Below are positions 25,065 to 33,800 of a stretch of DNA of 64,000 nt, piece after piece. Within the stretch, counting starts at the first letter, position 1, and each line of letters opens with the position of its first letter. This stretch comes from Streptococcus anginosus subsp. whileyi MAS624 (GTDB taxonomy: Bacteria; Bacillota; Bacilli; Lactobacillales; Streptococcaceae): positions 1,156,501-1,220,500 of the forward strand of contig NZ_AP013072.1 in NCBI RefSeq assembly GCF_000478925.1, read 5' to 3'. The notes under the pieces were generated by a model that was given only the letters and a program-made list of their open reading frames with translations, was not told the origin of the DNA and made no database searches. Both the position numbers and the translations under genes were made by a program.

Positions 25065-26546
25065 TTTAACAGATTTTGGAGGTGGAATTATGATGACATT
25101 TACATCAGAGACTCTTTTTCATGAATATTTCAAAGAATGGATTAAGCTTTTTAAAGAGGGGGCAGTCAGAACTGTCACATTAGAAAAATACTACCATAAT
25201 CAAAAGGAAATAGAAAGGTTAGCTAGCCGTCTGACATTGGGACAAATAGATCGAACAATCTATCAGCAGTTGCTAAATGCATATGCTTTAACTCATGAAA
25301 AACAAACTGTGATAGACTTTCATCATCAAGTCAAGGGGGCTATCCTTGACGCAGTTGATGAGGGATATATTCAGCGTGATCCAACGCGAAAAGTAATTTT
25401 CAAAGGGAAACCACCAAGACCTAAAAAAGCCAAATATCTGAATCAATATGAGCTACATAATTTATTATCTGATTTGAAATTGACAAATGAAATTAATTGG
25501 GATTGGTTGATTTTGCTGATAGCAAAGACCGGCTTGAGATTTTCAGAAGCACTAGGTTTAACGCCTGATGATTTTGACTTTATTCACCAAACTATTTCCG
25601 TAAATAAAACTTGGGATTACAAAAACCACACCGGTTTTCAACCAACAAAAAATCGCTCCTCCATTCGAAAAGTTCAAATTGATTGGCAGATTGGCATGCA
25701 GTTTCAACAGCTTGTAAAATCTATTGAACACGATGAACCGATATTTGCAACTGATACAATTTGCAATTCAACCCCCAATAAATGGCTGGAGCGTCACTGT
25801 AAAAAGATAGGGATTCCAGTTATCAGTATCCATGGCCTCCGTCACACTCATGCATCTCTTCTAATGTTTGCGGGAGTTTCTATCGCCAGTGTTTCAAGAA
25901 GATTGGGCCATTCGTCAATGACCACAACACAAAAAGTTTATATGCACATCATTCAAGAGTTAGAAAATCAAGATAATGATCTAGTTATGAGATATTTATC
26001 TGGACTAGTCTAGGGTAGTTCGGAATCATGCAATCTACTCACGCTGATGAAGGGCAATGGAGCAGTCTAGGGTGGAAAAGAAATCGCCGATGGCTTGTTG
26101 TTCGGGGAGAGAGGGGAAATTAAAATTTAAAGATGAAAAATCACTAAAACTTATACTTCTGCCATCTCTAATACCGTAAGTTACAGCTTCCAATCTCTTT
26201 ATAAAGTCCCTACTAGTTAAAATATTCTTCCAAAATAAATCTGAATGTTCATCGAGTTTTACAAAATCAAGAATTGTGTATGCTGGAGAAGTAATACCTT
26301 CAATAATAGAATGAGCAAAGCCCCCTTGAAATGAGCGAAGGTGAATTACAAACTGTCCAGGTACGACCCTTTTGTAATTTTTCAAACTACTTTTATCATA
26401 TTTTATATCTATGCCTACATCATCTCTTTTCACCATTCCCAATTCTTGGGAGGCAGACAAAACAGGCAAATCTGGATGATTTTTATCAGATACCGATTGA
26501 AAAATCTTATCTGACTTCCGCTGTTCCCAAGCGAAAAGAAAAAAGC
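24563..26546. repeat. Invertible hsdS-recombinase segment with two inverted-repeat pairs
   Basis: Pair 1: GCTTGGGAACAGCGGAAGT on + at about 24564 and on - at about 26545 (the AWEQRK box). Pair 2: about 80 bp coding FPSLPEQQAIGDFF...LHQRE at 24985-25064 (+) and 26035-26115 (-), nearly identical. The recombinase gene lies between the pair-2 copies. The AWEQRK box also occurs on - at about 29270-29297 in the third hsdS. Inversion at pair 1 or pair 2 would exchange TRDs or tails between the two hsdS copies. Confidence 0.85.
25090..26013 (+). CDS. Tyrosine recombinase of the hsdS inversion system (PsrA/CreX-like)
   Basis: 308 residues, start at ATG 25090 (MMTFTSETLFHEYFKEW) with GGAGG 7 bases upstream. 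Core-binding domain (about 1-100), then catalytic residues in TGLRFSEALGL, HGLRHTHASLL, LGHSS and YMH. No AP2 arm domain, so shorter than the integrase at 20635. Streptococcal type I systems carry a recombinase of this type (CreX/PsrA), which inverts hsdS modules and gives phase-variable methylation. The location inside inverted hsdS copies supports the same role. Confidence 0.9.
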   Translation: MMTFTSETLFHEYFKEWIKLFKEGAVRTVTLEKYYHNQKEIERLASRLTLGQIDRTIYQQLLNAYALTHEKQTVIDFHHQVKGAILDAVDEGYIQRDPTRKVIFKGKPPRPKKAKYLNQYELHNLLSDLKLTNEINWDWLILLIAKTGLRFSEALGLTPDDFDFIHQTISVNKTWDYKNHTGFQPTKNRSSIRKVQIDWQIGMQFQQLVKSIEHDEPIFATDTICNSTPNKWLERHCKKIGIPVISIHGLRHTHASLLMFAGVSIASVSRRLGHSSMTTTQKVYMHIIQELENQDNDLVMRYLSGLV

Positions 26547-26571
26547 AAGAAATTTTTCCTGCGTTTTCTAT
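26035..26571 (-). CDS. hsdS: HsdS half-subunit, expressed position, start codon altered to ATA
   Basis: From 26571 the frame reads (I/M)ENAGKISCFFLF-AWEQRKSDKIFQSVSDKNHPDLP..., one TRD, then LPEQQAIGDFFSTLDCSIALHQRE and stop: 178 residues, half the normal HsdS. It begins 1 base after the hsdM stop. Where a start is expected (TGGAG, 7 bases, then this codon) the sequence is ATA, not ATG. The first canonical start is TTG 26469, inside the TRD. Either the S subunit is off, or ATA is used by translational coupling. Confidence 0.75.
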   Translation of the reverse strand: MENAGKISCFFLFAWEQRKSDKIFQSVSDKNHPDLPVLSASQELGMVKRDDVGIDIKYDKSSLKNYKRVVPGQFVIHLRSFQGGFAHSIIEGITSPAYTILDFVKLDEHSDLFWKNILTSRDFIKRLEAVTYGIRDGRSISFSDFSSLNFNFPSLPEQQAIGDFFSTLDCSIALHQRE

Positions 26572-26572
26572 G

Positions 26573-28168
26573 TTACATCTCCACTCCCAGCCGACGTAAT
26601 TGGTCTGCGATAAGGGCTTCTAATTCCGCTATTTCCGCTTCATCTTGAGCGATAAGGCGGGTTATCTCATCCAGATCTATCTCCTCTTCCTCTTCGAAAG
26701 TATCAACATATCGAGGAATGTTTAGATTAAAATCATTCTCTTTAATCTCTTCAAATGAAACTAGTCGAGCATATTTGTTCACATCTTGACGATTTCGGAA
26801 AGTTTCAATAATTTTTTCAATGTGAGTATTGTTTAAGGTGTTTTGATTCTTTCCCTTATCAAAATCTTTACTGGCATCAATGAAAAGAATGTCTCGATTT
26901 TCTTTATTTTTTCTGAAAACAAGGACAGTTGTGGGAATGCTTGTTCCATAAAAGAGATTGGCTGGCAGACCAATAACGGTATCCAAGTAATTCTTTTCAA
27001 CTAGCGTCTGACGGATTATTAATTCAGCAGCTCCCCGAAAGAGCACGCCGTGCGGCAAAACAATGGCCATGGTACCTGTATCATTCAGATGGTAGACACT
27101 GTGGAGAATAAAGGCAAAATCCGCCTTAGAAGCAGGAGCTAATTTCCCATATTCTGAAAAGCGCGGGTCTTTTAGCTTGTTGTCAGCATTGTCCCATTTA
27201 GCAGAATAGGGGGGGGTGGCTACTACTGCATCGAAGCTGCGGGGATGGTCAACCCCTTTTTCGTCCGGTCCGTCCGGCCAATCACTTTCCAAGGTGTCAG
27301 CATTGCTCAGATTCATGTTACTATAAGTAACACCGTGCATCATCAGATTCATCCTAGCCAAGTTATAGGTCGTTGTATTAAGCTCCTGTCCAAAATACTT
27401 AATTGCTCCAGGCTTTTGACCATTTGGCAATTCATTCCCAACTGTCAGCAAAAGAGAACCCGAACCCATAGTTGGGTCATATACAGAAAAGGTACGCTCG
27501 GTTTGTTCAACCTTATCCGTGACAATCTTAGCTAGAATTTGACTAACTTCATGCGGTGTGTAAAATTCTCCACCTTTTTTCCCTGCTGAAGCCGCAAACT
27601 TCTTGATTAATTCTTCATAGATAAACCCTAAAATATCTCTACCGTCATCACTCTTGTAGTTAATATCATCCACTAATTTGACAATTCGATTGAGCGATTT
27701 TGCCCGATCATTGGTAGAAGAACCAAGACGCGTATCTCCCAGATTGATATCATTAAAAACTCCACGAAAATCCTGCACCGCTTCTTTGTTCAGTTCCGCA
27801 TTGTGATTGAAATGGTCAAAAATTGTTTGATAATCGCTCGGGATAACCTCATTGTTTTCAATGCGAGCCAATAAAGAGAGCCATGTATCTTCAGGAGCAA
27901 TCGCATACCCTAAACTAGACGCAATATCTTCCAGATAATCTGCCAACTCCTCACCCGTTGCCTGCTCTTTATACAGTTGGTTGATTGTCTTACCATCTTC
28001 TAGATCTAAAATAGCATTGTTAATCAGGTATTGCTCCTGATGCTCGGACAAATAGCGATAAAACATAAAGGCCAAGATATAGTTTTTATACACAGAAGCA
28101 TCCATGTTCCCGCGCAGTTCATTGGCCATTGCCCATATTTTATTTGTAATTTCTTGTGTTTGTGACAT
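26573..28168 (-). CDS. hsdM: Type I methyltransferase subunit HsdM
   Basis: 531 residues, start ATG 28168 (MSQTQEITNKIWAMANELRG) with GAGGATT upstream, two bases after the fic stop. Helical N-domain, KKGGEFYTP, SAM motif I DPTMGSGSLL (about 231-240), then motif IV VVATPPYSAKW at about 315-325. The expected N6-adenine motif is (N/D/S)PP(Y/F); here Thr318 stands in the first position, encoded within a C8 run. The C-terminus is an Asp/Glu-rich helix that contacts HsdS. Otherwise full length and intact. Confidence 0.92.
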   Translation of the reverse strand: MSQTQEITNKIWAMANELRGNMDASVYKNYILAFMFYRYLSEHQEQYLINNAILDLEDGKTINQLYKEQATGEELADYLEDIASSLGYAIAPEDTWLSLLARIENNEVIPSDYQTIFDHFNHNAELNKEAVQDFRGVFNDINLGDTRLGSSTNDRAKSLNRIVKLVDDINYKSDDGRDILGFIYEELIKKFAASAGKKGGEFYTPHEVSQILAKIVTDKVEQTERTFSVYDPTMGSGSLLLTVGNELPNGQKPGAIKYFGQELNTTTYNLARMNLMMHGVTYSNMNLSNADTLESDWPDGPDEKGVDHPRSFDAVVATPPYSAKWDNADNKLKDPRFSEYGKLAPASKADFAFILHSVYHLNDTGTMAIVLPHGVLFRGAAELIIRQTLVEKNYLDTVIGLPANLFYGTSIPTTVLVFRKNKENRDILFIDASKDFDKGKNQNTLNNTHIEKIIETFRNRQDVNKYARLVSFEEIKENDFNLNIPRYVDTFEEEEEIDLDEITRLIAQDEAEIAELEALIADQLRRLGVEM

Positions 28169-28169
28169 A

Positions 28170-28775
28170 TTATAAATCCTCAGTCCTGTATAAACTGTAT
28201 CCCTCATAGTAATAACTATGATCAATCCCTTTCATGTAAAGTTCTCGGTTAGTTGTATCTCGCGTGAGAGCTTTTCTCAAGATATGTTTTATTTCAATAT
28301 CCCTGATTGGACTTCGCTCCATCGCAAGCAGATAATCGTCCTTGTCCACCTTAGACCAATCAACAACCTGTCCTAACTCTTTTTTCAAGATTACATCCAA
28401 CCAAATCCGCATGCTTCTACCATTCCCTTCTCGAAAGGGATGGGCAATATTCATCTCAACATATTTTTCAACGATTTCCTCAAACGTATTCTGAGGCATG
28501 GCAGACACATTTTCCAAGGAAGCCTCAAGATACATAACTGGTGCAAAGCGAAAACTTCCTTTGGCAATATTGACTGTACGAACCTTGCCCGCAAAATCAT
28601 AAATTTCTGAGAACAAATAAGCATGAATGGCAGCTAGACTGTCATAAGAGCCAACTTCCAAGGTGTCTAAGAAGCCTGTTTCGAACATTTCAGCTGCTTT
28701 TTGCTTGCTGATTTTTTCCTCTTGCCGGGCTAATTCCGTTGAGTCTGTTAAATGCAGTTTATTTTCTAAAACCAT
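28170..28775 (-). CDS. Fic-domain AMPylase, class III autoinhibited type
   Basis: 201 residues. Complete active motif HPFREGNGR at 112-120 and, at the C-terminus, SYYYEG (187-192), fitting the (S/T)xxxE(G/N) inhibitory helix of class III Fic proteins. The protein should therefore be an intact, self-inhibited nucleotidyl transferase, with the target unknown. It lies between hsdS (14 bp before it) and hsdM (2 bp after), in the same transcript, so it is built into the restriction operon rather than being a neighbour. No separate antitoxin ORF is visible, as expected for class III. Confidence 0.9.
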   Translation of the reverse strand: MVLENKLHLTDSTELARQEEKISKQKAAEMFETGFLDTLEVGSYDSLAAIHAYLFSEIYDFAGKVRTVNIAKGSFRFAPVMYLEASLENVSAMPQNTFEEIVEKYVEMNIAHPFREGNGRSMRIWLDVILKKELGQVVDWSKVDKDDYLLAMERSPIRDIEIKHILRKALTRDTTNRELYMKGIDHSYYYEGYSLYRTEDL

Positions 28776-28789
28776 ACAGTTCTCCTTTC

Positions 28790-29365
28790 TTAAGGAAATA
28801 TTTTTTGCAAAAGCGCCTTCTTACGAAGTTTCAAATGCTCAAGCTTACGTTGATGAAGGGCAATGGAGCGATCCAGGGTCTGGAAAAAGTCGCCGATGGC
28901 TTTTTGTTCGGTGAGAGAAGGAATATAAACTCCAAACTCATCCAGAAACGTTTTAATTACATGAGGAATATTCGGTGTTCTATACTTCTCATATATTATT
29001 TGTTGTCTTGATTTCAATTGTTGATAAATAAATAAGCTACTTTCTGAAATTGTATACGCTTTTAATGTAGAACCTAAAGCTCCTTCAAAACCATAATACA
29101 AAGTACCTGCCTGAGAACCATCCCATAAAATAATTACATCATCTAGATATGTATCTTTGACAGCATTAACCTTAACAATTTGTCCGCCATTCAAATATTC
29201 TGTATCAAGATATACAGACTCATCCCCAATCATATCAGCTTTTGCTTTGCCCTTTTTTTCAGCGCTCACCACCTCTCCCAACTTCCGCTGTTCCCAAGCA
29301 GGGGCATTTTTGAATTCTGGGAAGCGTAATTGTGGGATTCGCTCCTTGTTTTTCTCTTTTTCCAC
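28790..29365 (-). CDS. hsdS: HsdS half-subunit (single TRD) in the hsdS-fic-hsdM operon
   Basis: 191 residues, GTG start with AGAGGAAAGAAC upstream (MEKEKNKERIPQLRFPEF). N-terminal RFPEFKNAPAWEQRKLGEV box, one TRD (YLNGGQIVKVNAV...WDGSQAGTLYYG), then LTEQKAIGDFFQTLDRSIALHQRKLEHLKLRKKALLQKIFP. It ends where a normal HsdS would continue into TRD2. Such half subunits can dimerise to form one S unit. Its AWEQRK and EQ(K/Q)AIGDFF boxes match the invertible copies, so it can take part in the shuffling. Own promoter at 29494-29521. Confidence 0.87.
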   Translation of the reverse strand: MEKEKNKERIPQLRFPEFKNAPAWEQRKLGEVVSAEKKGKAKADMIGDESVYLDTEYLNGGQIVKVNAVKDTYLDDVIILWDGSQAGTLYYGFEGALGSTLKAYTISESSLFIYQQLKSRQQIIYEKYRTPNIPHVIKTFLDEFGVYIPSLTEQKAIGDFFQTLDRSIALHQRKLEHLKLRKKALLQKIFP

Positions 29366-29418
29366 GTTCTTTCCTCTTTTTTTCTTAATTTGACTTTGTT
29401 AAAATTTTCATCATATCT

Positions 29419-29441
29419 GTAAAAAGACACCGGTGTTTTAC
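29419..29441. promoter_or_regulatory. Palindrome in the hsdS-fic-hsdM leader
   Basis: GTAAAAAGACACCGGTGTTTTAC, near-perfect inverted repeat centred on ACACCGGTGT, between the promoter and the hsdS start. Could be an operator or a leader hairpin followed by CTTTTTAC on the - strand. Confidence 0.5.
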
Positions 29442-29493
29442 GTCCAGTGCCCTTAAATAAGTTCCGAAAAACGTTACCGCTATTAATAATTTA

Positions 29494-29521
29494 ATTATAA
29501 CAGCTTTCACTATTTTTTCAA
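29494..29521 (-). promoter_or_regulatory. Promoter of hsdS-fic-hsdM
   Basis: On the - strand TTGAAA (29516-29521), 16 bp, TATAAT (29494-29499). Confidence 0.75.
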
Positions 29522-29586
29522 CCAAAGCACCATTGTTACATCTCTTTTTCTTGCTACAAATGTTGAAATAAACTCCCGCCCCTTCC

Positions 29587-29718
29587 TTTACTTTTCCTCA
29601 ATCAAAGTGTATAATGTAATTATAAAGATAACTTGAGAAGGATGAACGCTGGGTCCCAGAATGGGGTAGGTAGATGATACTGAGCATTCCTATGTGCCTG
29701 GGGTTATCTTTTTATTTT
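29587..29718 (+). ncRNA. Candidate small RNA or structured terminator
   Basis: A -10 TATAAT (29610-29615) with a fair -35 TTTACT 17 bp upstream predicts a + strand RNA from about 29622. It begins AAAGATAAC and ends GTTATCTTT + TTATTTT (29703-29718), so the 5' and 3' ends pair and the 3' side forms a terminator; total about 95 nt. The interior is G-rich (GCTGGGTCCCAGAATGGGG) and has only an 11-codon ORF. It is convergent with the gene at 29712-30677, whose stop it touches, so it may alternatively be only that gene's terminator. Size and end-pairing recall the streptococcal 'asd'-type RNAs; not verified. Confidence 0.5.
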
Positions 29719-30677
29719 GATTTTTTAAGACTTTCAACAAATTTGTCGGGGGTCTTTTTAATTTCAGCAACAATAAATTCAACAAACTCTTGTAAATATG
29801 TATAGTTTTCAATATTCCCCACAATATGTTTATAGGAGTATTTAGGATTGTCTTTAATGTTGTAAAATTTAATCACCAGACCAAGCACATAGCTATTAAA
29901 CCCTTTTTTGTATCCAAGGTTAACCTGTATCTTCTTGAGTCGCTCTTGAACAGCAGTAATGACATTCCCAAATGAATACTTATGAGTATCAGATGGATCT
30001 TTTAGTTCCTTTACAATTGAAACTTCGGTATCGGCAAAACGGTTGATACTTACCACAAAATCCGCCTCATCTTTTTTCTTAGTTATATATAAATTCTGAC
30101 GAACATTGATAGCAAACTTCTCCGAATTATATTCTTTACTTAAGACATCAATTTCATTGGCTTGTCTGATAAATTTTTCCGCAATTTCAGGAGGATACTT
30201 CAACTTGATTTCTTCATTTGTCAACGGTTCGTAGTTGACACTTAGTGTTAGAAAGTTTTGTGCGATATACTCTGTTACATCTCGATTGTGAAACCTTTCC
30301 ATCTCAGTAATAAAGTTCAAAACACACGCTTGAAATAACGGTGCATATTTCACTTCATAATCTTCTGTAATATAGTGAGTGCTAATGTTCCGTAGCTCAA
30401 TGATTCGCTCCAAATTTAATCGAATTCTTGTATTTTTATCAGAATAAATCTTCTTAACAACCGATTCAAGACTCAGAGTCCTATCGTTTTTATCCTTGAA
30501 ATAGATTGATATATTTCGATTTAACATCTCTGCTTTCAACATCAATTCCCAAGCATTGCATATAAAGAAACTAAATCCCTCTATTCGATAACGTATGGTT
30601 GGTTTATTATAAATTTCTAATCCCATAATAAAAGCCTCAACACTTTTATCAACCAATCTTTTACTTAAGTCTTCCAA
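29712..30677 (-). CDS. DUF3644-like protein with HEPN RNxxxH motif
   Basis: 321 residues using TTG 30677 as start, with AAGGAG 5-6 bases upstream; the longer frame to 30734 has no ribosome site. The N-terminal half (VEAFIMGLEIYNKPTIRYR, NAWELMLKAEML, then IIELRNISTHY) matches my recollection of DUF3644. RNISTH at about 96-101 is an Rx4H motif of HEPN ribonucleases. The C-terminal half is mixed and ends KTPDKFVESLKKSK. Encoded between hsdR and hsdS on the same strand. A tRNA- or RNA-cleaving back-up effector, comparable in idea to PrrC beside EcoprrI, is an inference. Confidence 0.72.
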   Translation of the reverse strand: MEDLSKRLVDKSVEAFIMGLEIYNKPTIRYRIEGFSFFICNAWELMLKAEMLNRNISIYFKDKNDRTLSLESVVKKIYSDKNTRIRLNLERIIELRNISTHYITEDYEVKYAPLFQACVLNFITEMERFHNRDVTEYIAQNFLTLSVNYEPLTNEEIKLKYPPEIAEKFIRQANEIDVLSKEYNSEKFAINVRQNLYITKKKDEADFVVSINRFADTEVSIVKELKDPSDTHKYSFGNVITAVQERLKKIQVNLGYKKGFNSYVLGLVIKFYNIKDNPKYSYKHIVGNIENYTYLQEFVEFIVAEIKKTPDKFVESLKKSK

Positions 30678-30830
30678 TGTATCTCCTTTTCTTTCTCCCC
30701 CATTTAACTGCCTTCCAACTAACTCTTGCAACAAAAACGGCTCAGCACTGGTACGCTTGGAATTTTCCAGAGGCGGAGCTAAGCCGTAATCCTAGCTCTA
30801 TTCTACGTTTATTTCGATTATTTGTCAATC

Positions 30831-33800
30831 TCATCTCTCTGTCAAATCGTCCGCCAGCTGGTAAATGGCTTGACGCAGGCTATTCCGGTATTTGATCTTT
30901 GAGAGAGCTTGAACAGCGTCATCACTAGCCATGACTTTATAATTGCTGCTGGCTTGGGTCACAATATCTTGTATCTGCCCTGTATCATCCAGATCTTGCT
31001 GCCCAAAGCGGTGACGGCTAAACAACTGACGCATTTGACTGCTAGTGATAACATCCGTAATTCCCCACTTCAAACGAAAATCAAGCAGCGTCCGGTCGAG
31101 ACTGATAATACTTGCCTCTTGAATAATACTCTTGCTATCATCTTCATTCAATTTAGCGGGATAGTGGAACTCACTGCCAGCCGGAGGGAAGTGTCCTTTG
31201 ATAATCATATCTGCTGCATCCACGATCTGTTGAGCATAGCTCCGATCGTCCAAACCATTGGCAAACTGATTGATTTTTTCCTGTGTTGCTTCTGCCTCTT
31301 CTATCCGACCTTCGTGTACCTGATTCAAGAGGGCTTCTACCAATTCTGTCAGATAGTCGTAGTCAACCTGAACATCCTTGATATGCGTCATCCGCAGCTC
31401 AATCTGATAGAAAGGAATTTTCTTTGCTTTAGAAAGGTGCGTCTTGAGCTCATTTGTCAAAACAGTCGTCAGCATTACTTCTTGCGTGCTTGTCATGCCC
31501 AGAGCTTCAATGAGATCATCTGGGTTATCATAGTCGAAACCTTCTACTACATCACTATCTGGATTATAATCATATTGCTTCAATTTAGCAATGCCAGCAT
31601 TATAATTCTGAAGCAACTCCAACATTTTTTCCTTTTTCTTTTCAGAAGGTGGAAGTTGGGTGAAAGATTCCGTCATCTCTGACAGAGTTTGAACGATTTG
31701 CTTCACTTTGTTAAACAGTTCTCTAAACTCTGGCGCAGTAATGCCATCTTCCTTATTTTGCTCGTGGAGTTCTTTGTCTGATAATTTGGCAGAATCCTTG
31801 TTGGCGTAGATAGCCAATGCCTTATTCATCAGCTTTTCATTCTGAGCAGGCCAGCGATAATTCACCACGCGCCCCCATGGTTTTTCCTGCATGTCTGAGA
31901 CACGATTCGTTCGTGAATATGCCTGTATCAGCCCAGCACCTTTCAACGTGCGATCGACATACAGTGTATTGAGCTCTGGAGCATCAAATCCCGTCAGAAG
32001 CTGATCAATCACAATAACAAGATCTAGAAACTGTCCATCTGCGGCCGTTTTATTCAATCGTGAAGTGACATCTTCAGTGTAGCCTGAGACGTTGTCTAAA
32101 CCAAATTTAGTGCCAAAAGTAGCATTATAAACCTGCATAGCTTCATGTAGCCCTTTATTGGTAGCTACCATGCTATCATTGTTAGAAGCATTAAGGCTGA
32201 ATGTGACTGCTACTTTCAAAGTTTGACTCTCTTTTCCAGCTTCGAGCAACTCTTGATTAACTCGCTGAAACTCTCTAAAATACATCATCGCCATTGGCGT
32301 GCTTGCTTTCCCGCCTCCGACATGAGTAGTCAAGAGAGCATTGTATTTACCGTCACTGGAGCGATTACGCCAGTTAGTAAAAATATCCTTTACAACTTCT
32401 TTCACATGGTCTTCATTTTCATCATAAAAGCTGGGTTCCACAGCATCATCCATATCTTCTTGCGAGAGATTGGCGATTTTTTTCTGAATCTGCTCCTCGG
32501 ACCACATTGGATAGCGTTCCCGATAGAAGGCTGGAAGGTAATTTTCCTTCATTTCTTCTTCGCTAATGGTGGTCTCAAAGTCGACTTTAAATCCTAATAC
32601 ATTGCGATCCGCAATCGCCTCACGGATGGTGTAGGCATGCAGCAGTCTACCAAAAACATCCTCTGTCCGCACTTCTTTTCCCATATCGTCAAACATCGGT
32701 GTCCCCGTGTAGCCAACCCAAGCTGCTCGCTTAAAGGCTTTTTGAATATCTGAGAAAGAGCTGCCGCCGGTTGACCGGTGTGCTTCATCTACTACAAAAA
32801 CTATATTTTTCTCAGGTGATTTAAAGGACTTACGATTGATGAGTGTGTTCAGTTTTTGAATCGATGTGATAACGATACCATTCTCTTTTGATTTTAACTT
32901 TCGGCTTAAATCAGTTGTATTTTTTGTATCAAAGATTTTACCATCGTCTTTTTCACCCGCTCCATCTGGATCATAGGCTTGATAATTTTCGGTTGTCTGA
33001 TTGGTAAGCGCAATCCGGTCTACGACAAAGACAACCTTATCAATCTTAGGCATACGGCTAGCTAGCCATGCTGTTTTAAAGCTGGTAATGGTCTTCCCAG
33101 AGCCCGTCGTATGCCAGATATAACCTACTTTATTAGCTCCCATTTCAAAATCAACCTTTTTCAGTCCTTCAATGACCTCCTGAGTGGCATAGACCTGATA
33201 GGGACGCATCACTTTTAGCATCTGTTTGTTTTTGGTTCCATCCAAAATCATATAATTGGTCGCCATCTGGTGCGCCATTGGAATAGAGAGCATGGAGTCC
33301 GCAAACTCTTTCCAATTTCGAACAATGCTATTGTCACTTTTACGCTGCCAGTTAAAAGCAAAATCCTTGTTAAACTTATCTGCAGTTGTGTTCGCCATGT
33401 ACTTGACATTATTTGGTGTAATGGCAACTAAAATTTGTACAGTTGAAAAAATATCGCGATATTGATTTTCTTCAATATACTGGTGCATTTGGTTGAGTGC
33501 TTCATTGACATCATGAGTATCCTTTTTTTCTTCGATCTGGATAATTGGCAAGCCGTTGATCAGAAGCGTTGTATCAAAACGACGATCCTGCTTTCCAGCA
33601 ATAACTGCAGGCCGCTCAATCTGACTGACTATCTGATAAATGGTGTCACCTGCCCCAATCTGTCTTTGGTCAAAGACAGTCAAAAATATATGCTGTCCGT
33701 CATCTGAGTCAATCCCAATCTCTGAAATGCCATTCAGCCCATACAAAAACTGACCTGCCGCATATGGCGTGTGAAGCTCTGAGATAATCGCCTTCACTTG

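Noticed and set aside
29640..29675. Fst/Ldr-type toxin in the candidate RNA
   Set aside because: The only ORF codes for an 11-residue hydrophilic peptide; no hydrophobic toxin ORF and no antisense partner repeats were found.
30909..31682. 257-codon frame antisense to hsdR
   Set aside because: hsdR is intact and conserved on the opposite strand; the shadow frame has no start signals.
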